From contig KK211222.1 in the NCBI GenBank assembly GCA_000621185.1, forward strand, positions 243,523-307,522: 64,000 nucleotides of DNA, in the 5' to 3' direction. The position numbers were made by a program, and so were the translations under genes. Source of the stretch: Franconibacter pulveris DSM 19144. GTDB lineage: Bacteria; Pseudomonadota; Gammaproteobacteria; Enterobacterales; Enterobacteriaceae. The notes under the pieces are model-generated. The model had not been told where the DNA came from. It worked only from the letters and a program-made list of their open reading frames with translations, and searched no databases. Shown here one piece after another: positions 55,558-64,000 of this stretch (positions are counted from its first letter, which is position 1; each line of letters starts with the position of its first letter).

Positions 55558-55860
55558 CTAGAAAACCTTTTTATACGGCTTAACCGCGACGGTCTTATAA
55601 ACGCCTGCGGCGATATAAGGATCTGCTTGCGCCCAGGCCTGCGCGGCTTCCAGCGACTCAAATTCGGCAATGACCGTTGAGCCGGTAAAGCCCGCCTTTC
55701 CCGGATCGTTGCTGTCTACTGCGGGCATGGGGCCTGCGGTAAGCAGACGGCCTTCATCATGCAGCAGTTGCAGGCGCGCCAGGTGCGCCGGGCGAACCGA
55801 TAATCTCTTTTCCAGCGAATCCGCGACATCTTCAGCGTAAATAACATAAAGCACGGGCAT
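55558..55860 (-). CDS. yciI: YciI family protein
   Basis: A 100-residue ferredoxin-like fold protein, close to E. coli YciI (98 residues). The putative active-site His and Asp are in [16 protein letters not shown] and [11 protein letters not shown]. The molecular function is unsettled. The N-terminus (MPVLYVIYA) is two residues longer than in E. coli. It is divergent from tonB, as in E. coli. Confidence 0.93.
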   Translation of the reverse strand: MPVLYVIYAEDVADSLEKRLSVRPAHLARLQLLHDEGRLLTAGPMPAVDSNDPGKAGFTGSTVIAEFESLEAAQAWAQADPYIAAGVYKTVAVKPYKKVF

Positions 55861-56014
55861 AACTCCTAAGCAGAAATCCAGAAGAAAATTACGTTATGTG
55901 AAACCAGGGCTTACTGCAACGCAAAGTTAATAATGCCTGAAAGGCCGTAACAACATTGCGGATAAAACAGGCGGTTAAACGTTCCTTGCCAACGAAGTCG
56001 GGATGCGTTGTTGA

Positions 56015-56037
56015 ATATGATTGCTATTTGCATTTAA
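56015..56037 (+). promoter_or_regulatory. Probable Fur-controlled tonB promoter region
   Basis: The segment around TGATTGCTATTTGCATTTAA partly matches the Fur box and is nearly the same as the sequence before E. coli tonB, where iron control is established. Exact operator limits cannot be set. Confidence 0.5.
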
Positions 56038-56078
56038 AATTGAGGCTTCATTCATTCACTGAAACGATTATGACTTCA

Positions 56079-56807
56079 ATGGCCCTTGATTTACCTCGTC
56101 GCTTTCCATGGCCGACTCTGCTCTCTGTCGCTATTCATGGCGCCGTAGTGGCGGGGTTGCTGTATACCTCGGTACATCAGGTTATTGAATTGCCTGCTCC
56201 TTCTCAGCCTATCTCGGTCACGATGGTAACGCCTGCTGAACTGGAGCCTCCACAGCCGGAGGTCGTGCAGCCGCCGCCCCAACCTGTTGCCGAACCTGAA
56301 CCCGAGCCGCAGCCGGTACCGGAGCCGCCAAAAGAGGCGCCGGTGGTCATCCATAAGCCAGAACCGAAACCCAAGCCGAAGCCAAAACCGAAGCCGGTGA
56401 AAAAGGTGCAGGAGCAACCTAAGCGTGAAGTGAAGCCCGCCGAGCCGCGCCCGGCGTCGCCATTTGAAAATAACGCGCCGAGCCGTCCGGTTACGGCTTC
56501 GCGACCTGCTCAGACCGCGCCAGCTAAAGCTGCGCCGAGCGGTCCGCGCGCCGTGAGCCGCAATCAGCCACAGTATCCGGCCCGCGCCTATGCATTACGT
56601 ATGGAAGGTCAGGTCCGCGTGAAATTCGACGTCGCGGCGGACGGCAGCGTGGAAAATATTCAGGTCCTCTCTGCGAAACCTGCCAACATGTTTGAGCGCG
56701 AAGTGAAGACCGCCATGCGCAGGTGGCGCTACGAACCGGGTAAACCGGGGCAGGGATTGATAGTGAATATTGTCTTTCGCATGAATGGCGGGGCGACGAT
56801 GCAGTAA
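56079..56807 (+). CDS. tonB: Energy transducer TonB
   Basis: Couples the proton-motive force via ExbBD to outer-membrane receptors. 242 residues from 56079 (MALDLPRRFPW); E. coli TonB is 239. The N-terminal anchor has the conserved Ser/His in LLSVAIHGAVVAG. A periplasmic Glu-Pro/Lys-Pro-rich rod (about 65-115) and the C-terminal domain with QPQYPARAYALRMEGQV and RRWRYEPGKPG follow. An in-frame ATG at 56070 is an alternative start; the frame opens at 55956 without homology. Confidence 0.95.
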   Translation: MALDLPRRFPWPTLLSVAIHGAVVAGLLYTSVHQVIELPAPSQPISVTMVTPAELEPPQPEVVQPPPQPVAEPEPEPQPVPEPPKEAPVVIHKPEPKPKPKPKPKPVKKVQEQPKREVKPAEPRPASPFENNAPSRPVTASRPAQTAPAKAAPSGPRAVSRNQPQYPARAYALRMEGQVRVKFDVAADGSVENIQVLSAKPANMFEREVKTAMRRWRYEPGKPGQGLIVNIVFRMNGGATMQ

Positions 56808-56835
56808 AAAACCTCCCTTCGGGGAGGTTTTTTAT
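56807..56835. terminator. Bidirectional terminator between tonB and yciA
   Basis: AAAACCTCCC (56808-56817) and GGGAGGTTTT (56822-56831) close a TTCG loop, with poly-A and poly-T flanks serving both convergent genes. Confidence 0.93.
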
Positions 56836-56839
56836 TGGC

Positions 56840-57241
56840 TCAACTGGCTTGCGGGAGAGGGCGAGGTTTGCCCTCCTGATCCACTGCGACATAAATGAAC
56901 AGCGCTTCTGTTGCGCGATAACGCTGGCCGATAGGCTCCGACGACACCTTCTTGACCCACACTTCAACATTAATCGTTACTGACGTATTGCCCCGTTTTA
57001 CACAACGCGCGTAACAGCAAACAACATCGCCCACCGCGACGGGGCGCAGAAAGGTCATGCCGTCAACCCGTACCGTCACCACGCGCCCTTGGGCTATCTC
57101 TTTCGCGAGGATTGCGCCGCCCATATCCATCTGCGACATCAGCCAGCCGCCAAAAATATCGCCGTTGGCATTGGTGTCGGCAGGCATAGCCAGCGTTCTT
57201 AAAACCAGTTCACCCTGCGGCGCTTCGGATTGTGTCGTCAT
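56840..57241 (-). CDS. yciA: Acyl-CoA thioesterase YciA
   Basis: Hotdog-fold thioesterase hydrolysing a wide range of acyl-CoAs, 133 residues (E. coli 132). The catalytic segment is NANGDIFGGWLMSQMD. The start at 57241 (MTTQSEAPQG) agrees with E. coli; the frame opens at 57301. It faces tonB across a shared terminator. Confidence 0.95.
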   Translation of the reverse strand: MTTQSEAPQGELVLRTLAMPADTNANGDIFGGWLMSQMDMGGAILAKEIAQGRVVTVRVDGMTFLRPVAVGDVVCCYARCVKRGNTSVTINVEVWVKKVSSEPIGQRYRATEALFIYVAVDQEGKPRPLPQAS

Positions 57242-57743
57242 TGCTCTTCTTCCGTTCGATAGCTTATCAGTTTTTATTTTCAGAAGGGGCGGCGGGACCA
57301 TGCCGGTAACCGTCTTTGCGCCATCATAACATTGCGCGACGAAAAGAGGATAAAGGAGGAAGAAACAAAGAGGCGACCCGCTCTCCCTGAAGAAGAAGAG
57401 GGTAACGCCCGCGTAACAGGCACGGCCCGATTAACGGCTAAAAAGGATGTAAGCGAAATACATTTTTTGCAAAGCACTACCCGCACCGATATCACGCACC
57501 ATGCGCTATTTTCGTGGGCAGGCATAAGAACGATAACGCCACAGAACCTCTGCATCGACTACAAAGGTATGCCAGTAAATATCGTCGCCCTGACGCGCTT
57601 CCCGCAATGTTGCGAACCGAGCTGCCTGATGGTGAACGAATTAGTTTGCGAGATGCAGCGCCGGGATTAGAAGTGCGTGTTAAGAGATGGATGGAATGCA
57701 GTTCAGATTCGACGGCAAGCAATGCGTAAAAGGGGGGTAAAAA
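57242..57743. other. Gap between yciA and yciB without a supported gene
   Basis: About 500 bp separate yciA from the yciBC terminator. A 71-residue plus-strand frame with GTG start (57514-57729) ends shortly before that hairpin, but it has no ribosome site, uses rare codons and matches no family I know. Other frames overlap it. I treat the stretch as non-coding or decayed sequence. Confidence 0.45.
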
Positions 57744-57782
57744 AAAGCACGCTTCGTTTTTAAGTAAGTGGAAGCGTGCTTT
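57744..57782 (-). terminator. Terminator of the yciC-yciB transcript
   Basis: A perfect 12-bp stem (AAAGCACGCTTC, 57744-57755, with 57771-57782) has a 15-nt loop. On the minus strand the stem runs straight into a T-tract, so it ends leftward transcription from yciB, 61 bp after its stop. Confidence 0.85.
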
Positions 57783-57843
57783 AAGCAGTTTTTCTTTTTT
57801 ATGCGCTTATCTTCTTGAAGGAAAAGAGGATAAGCAGCAAGAA

Positions 57844-58380
57844 TTATTTTTCTTCGGCAGGCATATGGCGATACATGTATACGCCGCTTAACAGAGTAAA
57901 AATCAGCGTCAGGACGGTAAGTCCGAAGACTTTAAAATTCATCCATACGCTCTCCGGTAGCCAGAATGCGACATAAATATTGAGCAGGCCGCAGGCGATA
58001 AAAAAGGCTGCCCAGGCGAGGTTCAGGCGCGCCCAGACGCTTTCGGGCAAGGTTATCTCTTTACCAAGCATGCTCTGGATCAGCGGCTTCTTCATGACCC
58101 ACTGGCCTATCAACAGCGCACCGGCAAACAGCGCATAAATGATGGTTACTTTCCACTTAATGAACTCAGAATTGTGGAAATAAATAGTTAAACCGCCGAA
58201 CACCGCAACCAGCACAAAGGTCACCAGCGTCATTTTTTCGAGTTTGCGGAATTTATACCAGCTGTAAACCAGCGCAATAGCGGTCGCCACAATCAACGCG
58301 CCGGAGGCCACGAAAATATCGTAGAGCTTGTAAAAAACGAAAAAAACAATCAGGGGTAAAAAATCGAGTAACTGCTTCAT
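57844..58380 (-). CDS. yciB: YciB (IspZ-like) inner-membrane septation protein
   Basis: A 178-residue protein with five or six membrane helices, near-identical to E. coli YciB. The family is linked to cell envelope synthesis, membrane potential and septation in Shigella and E. coli. Family segment: [23 protein letters not shown]. It follows yciC by 60 bp. Confidence 0.95.
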   Translation of the reverse strand: MKQLLDFLPLIVFFVFYKLYDIFVASGALIVATAIALVYSWYKFRKLEKMTLVTFVLVAVFGGLTIYFHNSEFIKWKVTIIYALFAGALLIGQWVMKKPLIQSMLGKEITLPESVWARLNLAWAAFFIACGLLNIYVAFWLPESVWMNFKVFGLTVLTLIFTLLSGVYMYRHMPAEEK

Positions 58381-58440
58381 ACTTCGGTTCCGTAAAAGGC
58401 GACCTCCCGACTATAACGCGCAAGCCGGGAGGGCGGAAGT

Positions 58441-59184
58441 TTATTGACGAATAAGCATATATAAACGGAAGAGGTAGATGAGCAACAGGGCGGAGATAAG
58501 GTTGCTCAGAGTATTGGCGATAATTGCGCCGATGTTAGGCGTCAGCGCGGCGAAAGCCGGCGCGATAAACAGCAGAAACGTTTTCGCCATCAACCAGCCG
58601 ATAACCGCGGGCGCCACCAGACGCATATTCCGCCAGGCCAGGCTCATGCTGCTGCGCATGGCGGCGAAAACGCCCATTTTATCCTGCACCAGCATGACCG
58701 GCGCAAAAGCCAGCACAATCGCCAGCAGTACGCCAGGCACAACCACCAGCATAATCCCCATTTGCACAAGGAAAGTCGTCAGGAAGATAAGAATAAACAG
58801 GCGCGGCAGCACCGGCGCGGCGGCGCCAATCGCCCGCAGCGCGCTGACGCGCTGGCCTGCGGAAACTAGCTGGATAGCCAGCAGCACGCCGCCTGCGAGT
58901 ATCGCGTTGCCAAACAGCCCGGCGAACGTCGATGCCGCCGAGGTTTTCAACAGCACCTGCTGTTGCTCCGGCGTCATATTGCGCACCAGTTCAAACAGGC
59001 TGGCGCTGCCCGCCAGATTATCCCCCTCGCTCAGCACAGAGAGTTCTTCTTCGCTGGGCGTAAAAACGTGCCCGATAATCAGGGTGATAAAGGCACAGAG
59101 CAGAGCAATCAGCAGCAAAGTAACAAACTGATTACGAAAAAAATTCCCCGTGTCACGGTAAACGGACTTTGCCGTGATAGACAT
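58441..59184 (-). CDS. yciC: YciC, multi-pass inner-membrane protein (UPF0259)
   Basis: A 247-residue protein, the same length as E. coli YciC, with six predicted helices and a periplasmic segment after the first ([15 protein letters not shown]). The function is unknown. I start at 59184 ([16 protein letters not shown]) with an AAGGAGAG site; the longer frame to 59397 runs through the neighbouring gene. Confidence 0.94.
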   Translation of the reverse strand: MSITAKSVYRDTGNFFRNQFVTLLLIALLCAFITLIIGHVFTPSEEELSVLSEGDNLAGSASLFELVRNMTPEQQQVLLKTSAASTFAGLFGNAILAGGVLLAIQLVSAGQRVSALRAIGAAAPVLPRLFILIFLTTFLVQMGIMLVVVPGVLLAIVLAFAPVMLVQDKMGVFAAMRSSMSLAWRNMRLVAPAVIGWLMAKTFLLFIAPAFAALTPNIGAIIANTLSNLISALLLIYLFRLYMLIRQ

Positions 59185-59209
59185 GCACTCTCCTTGAGTT
59201 TTGCGGATG

Positions 59210-59617
59210 TTAATCTGCGGGCAATTGTACCCTGGATGACTCCGCAGTGGCAGCATTGAGAGGTAAGCCGGAAAGGGGGGGCGTTTCGCCAAGCGGCGGC
59301 AGACCCCATGCGGCGCGTGCGCGGTTACAGGCATCGTTAACCACGCCATTTTCGCCAGACATGGCGAATTCACGACAGGGAGTTGGCCGGTTTTCATAAA
59401 TCGTACACCTGACCGATTCGCCAGGCGTGCCTTCCAGCGCCACGCACCGACAGGGTTTGTGCAAGGTGCCGCTCATGCAGCGTAAAAAAGGAGTAACCTG
59501 CTCGGTCAAATGGGAAGGCACGATGCCGCCGGCATCGTCGCCTTCAGCCCAATAGAAAGAAACTCTAAACCAGGCGCAGCAAGCGCCACACGTCATGCAC
59601 GGATTCAACTCGCTCAT
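59210..59617 (-). CDS. YkgJ-family cysteine cluster protein
   Basis: A 135-residue protein of the zinc/iron-chelating CxxCxxCC family. The N-terminal cluster is CMTCGACC (7-14), with later Cys in [22 protein letters not shown] and NDACNRAR. Members may bind a metal centre; the role is unknown. It lies 25 bp upstream of yciC on the same strand and may share its transcript. Confidence 0.88.
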   Translation of the reverse strand: MSELNPCMTCGACCAWFRVSFYWAEGDDAGGIVPSHLTEQVTPFLRCMSGTLHKPCRCVALEGTPGESVRCTIYENRPTPCREFAMSGENGVVNDACNRARAAWGLPPLGETPPLSGLPLNAATAESSRVQLPAD

Positions 59618-59819
59618 TTCTCACCCGCAAACACATCACGCAAATAGCCATATGGAGGAAGCAGCTAAATTAGCCAGCGCCATCAACGGCAGCAAGTGAG
59701 CACTGTCACAATTTTTTGTTAATTTTTGTTTGCCGATTACCTGCAAATCAAAAATTCGTTATCAGCGGATAACCTGGAAATTAATGCAGATCAATGAATG
59801 TTAAATTACCGCTTCGAAT

Positions 59820-59846
59820 GTGATCTGCGGCAGATCACTTTATAAC
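59820..59846 (+). promoter_or_regulatory. Perfect 19-bp palindrome at the ompW promoter
   Basis: GTGATCTGCGGCAGATCAC (59820-59838) is a perfect palindrome about a central base. It is followed two bases later by a -10-like TATAAC (59841-59846), so it covers the -35 region. It looks like an operator for a dimeric regulator. The TGTGA and TCAC half-sites are 11 bp apart, so it is not a standard CRP site. An FNR-like half-site ATCAA occurs at about 59792. Confidence 0.6.
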
Positions 59847-59898
59847 TCAATCTGGGTATATTCACCGCGCCAATAAAACCACAACAAGGGAGCGGGAT

Positions 59899-60531
59899 AT
59901 GAAAAAGTTTGCAGTGGCATTGCTTGCATTAAGCTGTTTGTCGGGCGTGGCGTCGGCGCATGAGGCGGGGGAGTTTTTTGTGCGTGCCGGTAGCGCGACC
60001 GTTCGTCCTACAGAAGGGTCTGATAATGTGCTGGGTATGGGCGGCTTTAATGTTAATAACAATACCCAGCTCGGCGTGACCTTAACCTATATGGCTACGG
60101 ATAACGTAGGTGTGGAACTGCTTGCCGCCACGCCGTTTCGCCATCGCGTTGGGTTAGGGGCGACGGGTGATATCGCGACTGTGCACCATCTGCCGCCGAC
60201 GTTAATGGCGCAGTGGTACTTCGGTGACGCTCAGAGCAAAGTGCGCCCTTACATCGGCGCAGGCATTAACTACACCACTTTCTTTAATGAAGATTTTAAC
60301 GATACGGGCAAAGCGGCGGGTCTGAGCGATTTAAGCCTGAAAGATTCCTGGGGCGCGGCAGGCCAGGTCGGTCTTGATTATCTTATTAACCGCGACTGGC
60401 TGTTGAACATGTCCGTCTGGTATATGGATATTGATACGGAAGTGAAATTCAAGGCGGGCGGCGAACAGCAAAATATCAATACCCGTCTCGATCCGTGGGT
60501 ATTCATGTTCTCGGCCGGTTATCGCTTCTAA
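59899..60531 (+). CDS. ompW: Outer-membrane protein OmpW
   Basis: Eight-stranded beta-barrel porin-like protein with a hydrophobic channel, 210 residues. The signal peptide ends at ASA (about residue 20). It has the C-terminal Phe sorting signal (SAGYRF). In E. coli its level responds to oxygen, carbon source and stress. Gene order yciC-ompW-trpA matches E. coli. Confidence 0.96.
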   Translation: MKKFAVALLALSCLSGVASAHEAGEFFVRAGSATVRPTEGSDNVLGMGGFNVNNNTQLGVTLTYMATDNVGVELLAATPFRHRVGLGATGDIATVHHLPPTLMAQWYFGDAQSKVRPYIGAGINYTTFFNEDFNDTGKAAGLSDLSLKDSWGAAGQVGLDYLINRDWLLNMSVWYMDIDTEVKFKAGGEQQNINTRLDPWVFMFSAGYRF

Positions 60532-60556
60532 GCATCGGCACTACCGACAAAAAGAA

Positions 60557-60583
60557 AAAAGGCGCGAACGTCGCGCCTTTTGC
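60557..60583. terminator. Terminator between ompW and trpA
   Basis: AAAAGGCGCGA (60557-60567) and TCGCGCCTTTT (60571-60581) form an 11-bp stem with a 3-nt loop. A and T flanks allow it to end both ompW and the convergent trp operon. Confidence 0.92.
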
Positions 60584-60595
60584 TTGTTTGAAGGT

Positions 60596-61405
60596 TTAAG
60601 CAGGGCGGCTGGCCGCTTTCATCTGCTGCACAAACGCTTTCAGTTCATCCAGCATCGCGTTGTGGTTGTTGATGTTCCGCTCAATGATTTTCACCGTGGC
60701 GGAGCCGGAAATCGCGCCGGCGGCGCCCGCCTCGACAGCGGCTTTCACCTGCGCCGGTTCGGAAATGCCGAAGCCCTGCAGCGGCGGTGCGGCGTGGTAC
60801 TCGGTCAGTTTCTCAATCAGGTGATGCAGCGGCAGCGCGGCGCGGTTCTCCGCGCCTGTCACCCCGGCGCGGGAGAGCAGGTAAGTGTAGCCGCGGCCAT
60901 AAGAAGCAATCTGGCGCAACAGGTCATCATCGGCGTTCGGCGGGCAGATAAAAATCGGCGCTACGTTGTGGCGCATCGCTGCCTGACGAAACGGCGCCGA
61001 TTCTTCCACCGGGACGTCCGCCACCAGCACCGAATCCACGCCCACTTTTTCACACTGAGCATAAAACGCATCGATACCGCGGCTGAAAACGAGGTTGGCA
61101 TACATCAGCAGACCAATCGGGATAGTTGGGTGCTTCTGGCGAATGGCTGCCAGCATCTCAAAACACTGTCCTGGCGTAACGCTTGCGGCAAAAGCGCGCA
61201 GCGTGGCGTCCTGAATCGTTGGGCCGTCCGCCAGCGGGTCAGAGAAGGGGATGCCCAGTTCCAGCGCGTCGGCGCCCGCTTCAATCAGCGCGTCAATGAT
61301 TTTCAATGACTGTTCCGGCGACGGATCGCCAAGCGTGACGAAGGGGACAAAAGCGCCTTCCTTGCGGGCCTTAAGGCGTGCGAAAAGCTGATCGTAGCGT
61401 TCCAT
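60596..61405 (-). CDS. trpA: Tryptophan synthase alpha subunit TrpA
   Basis: Cleaves indole-3-glycerol phosphate to indole, 269 residues (E. coli 268). The catalytic Glu49 ([17 protein letters not shown]) and Asp60 region and the phosphate-binding [10 protein letters not shown] are present. Last gene of trp; its start shares a base with the trpB stop. Confidence 0.97.
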   Translation of the reverse strand: MERYDQLFARLKARKEGAFVPFVTLGDPSPEQSLKIIDALIEAGADALELGIPFSDPLADGPTIQDATLRAFAASVTPGQCFEMLAAIRQKHPTIPIGLLMYANLVFSRGIDAFYAQCEKVGVDSVLVADVPVEESAPFRQAAMRHNVAPIFICPPNADDDLLRQIASYGRGYTYLLSRAGVTGAENRAALPLHHLIEKLTEYHAAPPLQGFGISEPAQVKAAVEAGAAGAISGSATVKIIERNINNHNAMLDELKAFVQQMKAASRPA

Positions 61406-62598
61406 TACATTTCCCCTCGTGCTTTGAAAATATCGTGAACGGTAAAGATATCTTTATCTCCGCGACCGGAAAGATTCACTACCAACAACTGCTCTTTCTC
61501 CGGGTTTTCGCGCATCATTTTTAACGCATGCGCCAGCGCGTGAGAGGACTCCAGCGCCGGGATAATCCCTTCGCTGCGGCAAAGGGCTTTAAACGCGTCC
61601 AGCGCTTCGTCATCGGTAATAGAGACATAGTCGGCGCGTCCGGTGCTGTTGAGATAAGCGTGCTGCGGTCCGACGGATGGGAAATCGAGCCCGGCGGAAA
61701 TGGAATAGGACTCTTCAATCTGCCCCTCGTCGGTCTGCATCATCGGCGCTTTCATACCGAAATAGATGCCGACGCGGCCATGCTTAAGCGGCGCGCCGTG
61801 CTCGCCGGTCTCGATGCCGTGGCCCGCAGGCTCCACGCCAATCAGTCCCACATTAGTTTCATCGATAAAATCGGCAAACATGCCGATAGCGTTTGAGCCG
61901 CCGCCCACGCAGGCGATAACCGCGTCGGGCAGGCGTCCCTCTTTTTCCAGAATTTGCGCTTTGGTCTCTTCGCCGATCATGCGCTGGAATTCGCGAACAA
62001 TCGTCGGGAAGGGGTGCGGACCGGCGGCGGTGCCCAGCATATAGTGCGCTTTCTCATAGCTGCCGGACCAGTCGCGAAGCGCCTCGTTGCAGGCGTCCTT
62101 CAACGTGGCGGAGCCGCTATGCACCGGGATAACCTCTGCGCCCATCAGTTTCATGCGAAACACGTTCGGCGATTGACGCTCAACATCTTTCGCACCCATA
62201 TAAATGCGGCATTTCAGACCGAGCAGGGCGCTGGCGAGCGCCGAGGCGACGCCGTGCTGGCCCGCGCCGGTTTCAGCGATAATCTCGGTTTTGCCCATGC
62301 GTTTGGCAAGCAGCGCCTGGCCTAATACCTGGTTCGTTTTATGCGCGCCGCCGTGCAGCAGGTCTTCACGCTTAAGATAAAGGGTGGTTTTCGTGCCTCT
62401 GGTCAGGTTCTGACATTTGGTTAACGCAGTAGGGCGACCCGCGTAATTTTTCAGCAGGTCGGTAAACTGCGCCTGAAATTCCGGGTCGCTCTGGGCGCTG
62501 ACAAAGGCCGCTTCCAGCTGGCGCAGCGCGGGCATCAGGATCTGCGGCACATACATACCGCCAAATTCACCAAAATAGGGGTTCAGTAAAGTTGTCAT
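61405..62598 (-). CDS. trpB: Tryptophan synthase beta subunit TrpB
   Basis: PLP enzyme joining indole and serine, 397 residues as in E. coli. The PLP lysine is in GGAHKTNQ and the phosphate-binding loop is GGGSNAIG. It receives indole by a tunnel from TrpA. It follows trpC by 11 bp. Confidence 0.98.
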   Translation of the reverse strand: MTTLLNPYFGEFGGMYVPQILMPALRQLEAAFVSAQSDPEFQAQFTDLLKNYAGRPTALTKCQNLTRGTKTTLYLKREDLLHGGAHKTNQVLGQALLAKRMGKTEIIAETGAGQHGVASALASALLGLKCRIYMGAKDVERQSPNVFRMKLMGAEVIPVHSGSATLKDACNEALRDWSGSYEKAHYMLGTAAGPHPFPTIVREFQRMIGEETKAQILEKEGRLPDAVIACVGGGSNAIGMFADFIDETNVGLIGVEPAGHGIETGEHGAPLKHGRVGIYFGMKAPMMQTDEGQIEESYSISAGLDFPSVGPQHAYLNSTGRADYVSITDDEALDAFKALCRSEGIIPALESSHALAHALKMMRENPEKEQLLVVNLSGRGDKDIFTVHDIFKARGEM

Positions 62599-62609
62599 TC
62601 GTCGCTTCC

Positions 62610-63968
62610 TTAATAAGCCCGCAGCGTTCTGAAGACCGCCGCCAGCTTGTTGGCATCTTTGATTCCCGGCTCTCTTTCCACGCCGGAGTTAAAATCGAGT
62701 CCCACACAGCCAAGCTTCGCCGCTTCCACACAGTTGTCGGCGCCAAGGCCGCCCGCGAGGAAGGCATTATCGAGTTTTTCACCCGCCAACAGCGACCAGT
62801 CGAAGCGCTGACCGCTGCCGCCCTGGCCGTTATCCAGCACATATTTCGCTACGTGATTAAGATTACGCGGCGGGAGAGTCTGTGCCACGCTCAATGCTTT
62901 CCAGATTTCCACGTTCGCTGGCAGCGCGGTGCGCAGGGCGTCGATATAAGTCTGGTCTTCGCTGCCGTGCAGTTGAACGGCAGCGAGCTTAAGCGCATTG
63001 ACCGTTTCCACCACCTCATTTTGAAGGGCGTTGCGAAAGACGCCGACATAGCGCAGCGGTGCGGCGCGCTTCACGGTTTTCGCCTGTTCAATCGTCACCG
63101 CGCGAGGAGAGGAGGAGACAAAAATCAGCCCGCCGTAGATGGCGCCTGCGTCGTGGGCCGCCTGCGCGTCTTCAGGGCGCGTCAGCCCGCACACTTTGTT
63201 GGCGCCAAGCAGCACGCGCTGTACGGCTGCCGCCAGATCGTCCTCTTCCATCAGCGCGGAACCAATCAGGAAACCGTTGGCGAAATGGCTCAGTTCGCGC
63301 ACCTGCGCATAAGTATTGATGCCGGATTCGCTGATAACCGTCACGCCTGCGCCAAGGCGCGGCGCAAGCTCGCGGGTGCGGTTGAGATCGATTGAGAGAT
63401 CGCGCAGGTCGCGGTTATTAATACCGACCACTTTGGCTTCCAGACGGATAGCGCGCTCCAGCTCCTCTTCGTTGCTCACTTCGGTCAGCACGCCCATGTT
63501 CAGGCTGTGCGCCACGGCAGCGAGCTGACGGTACTGTTCATCATCCAGCACCGAGAGCATCAGCAGGCAGGCGTCCGCCTGATAGAAACGCGCCAGGTAG
63601 ATCTGGTAAGCGTCGATAATAAAATCTTTGCACAGCACCGGTTGTGTGACGATGCCGCTGACTACGGGCAGGAAATCGAAGCTGCCCTGGAAATATTTCT
63701 CATCCGTCAGGACAGAGATAGCCGAAGCGTGATGCTTATAAACAGATGCAATGCGCGCCGGGTCGAAGTCCTCGCGGATCACCCCTTTTGACGGAGAGGC
63801 TTTCTTACATTCAAGGATGAACGCGGTGCGCGCGCCCTGCAGCGCGTCGTAGAAACTGCGCGTGCTCGGCTTAACGTCATTCTGAAAGCTCGCCAGCGGT
63901 TGCTGCTGCTTGCGGGCTTCCACCCAAATCGCCTTATCTGCGACGATTTTCGCTAAAACGGTTTCCAT
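62610..63968 (-). CDS. trpC: Bifunctional indole-3-glycerol-phosphate synthase / phosphoribosylanthranilate isomerase TrpC(F)
   Basis: 452 residues with two TIM barrels, the fused TrpC-TrpF of enterobacteria. The N-terminal synthase has [12 protein letters not shown] and [13 protein letters not shown]. The C-terminal isomerase has [14 protein letters not shown] and the ending GLDFNSGVE. It catalyses two successive steps of tryptophan synthesis. The start lies 3 bp after the trpD stop. Confidence 0.98.
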   Translation of the reverse strand: METVLAKIVADKAIWVEARKQQQPLASFQNDVKPSTRSFYDALQGARTAFILECKKASPSKGVIREDFDPARIASVYKHHASAISVLTDEKYFQGSFDFLPVVSGIVTQPVLCKDFIIDAYQIYLARFYQADACLLMLSVLDDEQYRQLAAVAHSLNMGVLTEVSNEEELERAIRLEAKVVGINNRDLRDLSIDLNRTRELAPRLGAGVTVISESGINTYAQVRELSHFANGFLIGSALMEEDDLAAAVQRVLLGANKVCGLTRPEDAQAAHDAGAIYGGLIFVSSSPRAVTIEQAKTVKRAAPLRYVGVFRNALQNEVVETVNALKLAAVQLHGSEDQTYIDALRTALPANVEIWKALSVAQTLPPRNLNHVAKYVLDNGQGGSGQRFDWSLLAGEKLDNAFLAGGLGADNCVEAAKLGCVGLDFNSGVEREPGIKDANKLAAVFRTLRAY

Positions 63969-63971
63969 GCC

Positions 63972-64000
63972 TTACCCTCTTGATGCCAGTGCGGTAACAC
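63972..64000 (-). CDS. trpD: 3' end of trpD (partial)
   Basis: The last eight codons and the TAA stop (63972-63974) read VTALASRG, matching the C-terminus of E. coli TrpD (anthranilate phosphoribosyltransferase/glutamine amidotransferase). The rest lies beyond the window. Confidence 0.85.

Noticed and set aside
57514-57729. 71-codon GTG-started frame between yciA and yciB
   Set aside because: No ribosome site, rare codons and no recognised family; the nearby hairpin is better explained as the yciB terminator on the other strand.
59818-59840. CRP site before ompW
   Set aside because: TGTGA and TCAC half-sites are 11 bp apart instead of 6, so the palindrome does not fit CRP.

Overview
The window is a chromosomal segment of a GC-rich member of the Enterobacteriaceae. 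Gene order (narL-narX-narK-narGHJI, tyrTV, purU-ychJ-rssB-galU, hns-tdk-adhE-ychE-oppABCDF, yciU-clsA-yciY, yciI-tonB-yciA-yciB-yciC-ompW-trpA-trpB-trpC) follows Escherichia coli, with several insertions and losses. The assimilatory nas operon, the ugd/epimerase pair between galU and hns and the base composition suggest a Cronobacter/Enterobacter/Klebsiella-like genome. I cannot fix the genus from sequence reading alone.

Layout. 1-9.8 kb: nitrate assimilation operon (nasF, nasE, nasD, a fused nasC-nasB, nasA), preceded by a sigma-54 promoter and a leader with two hexaloop hairpins and a terminator. 9.7-11.9 kb: a PEBP-family protein and the inverse autotransporter ychO. 11.9-25.4 kb: respiratory nitrate cluster (narX-narL sensor system, narK transporter, narGHJI reductase), with a membrane patatin-like phospholipase between narK and narG. 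25.6-27.8 kb: EamA exporter, divergent Lrp-type regulator, and two tRNA-Tyr genes followed by a 178-bp tandem repeat. 27.9-46.4 kb: purU, ychJ, rssB (no rssA), galU, ugd, a UDP-sugar epimerase, hns, tdk, adhE, ychE and oppABCDF. 46.4-49.9 kb: a voltage-gated K+ channel, yciU, clsA, yciY and a very small membrane ORF. 49.9-55.5 kb: an AT-rich foreign island with a decayed IS3-family element, a gtrA-gtrB-gtr O-antigen glucosylation cluster, a two-repeat CRISPR-like remnant and an OafA-type acyltransferase. 55.5-64 kb: yciI, tonB, yciA, yciB, yciC, a YkgJ-type protein, ompW and the 3' part of the trp operon.

How it works together. The first 25 kb handles nitrate in two modes. NasFED imports nitrate and NasA plus the NasCB fusion reduce it to ammonium. 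NarK and NarGHI respire nitrate without oxygen under NarXL, FNR and IHF control. The narG upstream region keeps NarL, IHF and FNR sites at about -195, -123 and -41.5, and narK keeps an FNR box at -41.5. The island at 50-55.5 kb carries two classes of O-antigen modification gene (glucosyl and acyl transfer), typical of serotype-converting phages.

The least expected items are the CRISPR-like repeats with 61-bp period beside the acyltransferase, the in-frame NasC-NasB fusion, the intact ANTAR-type tandem hairpins, the missing rssA, the phospholipase splitting the nar locus, and small genes such as yciY and a TTG-started 37-residue ORF.
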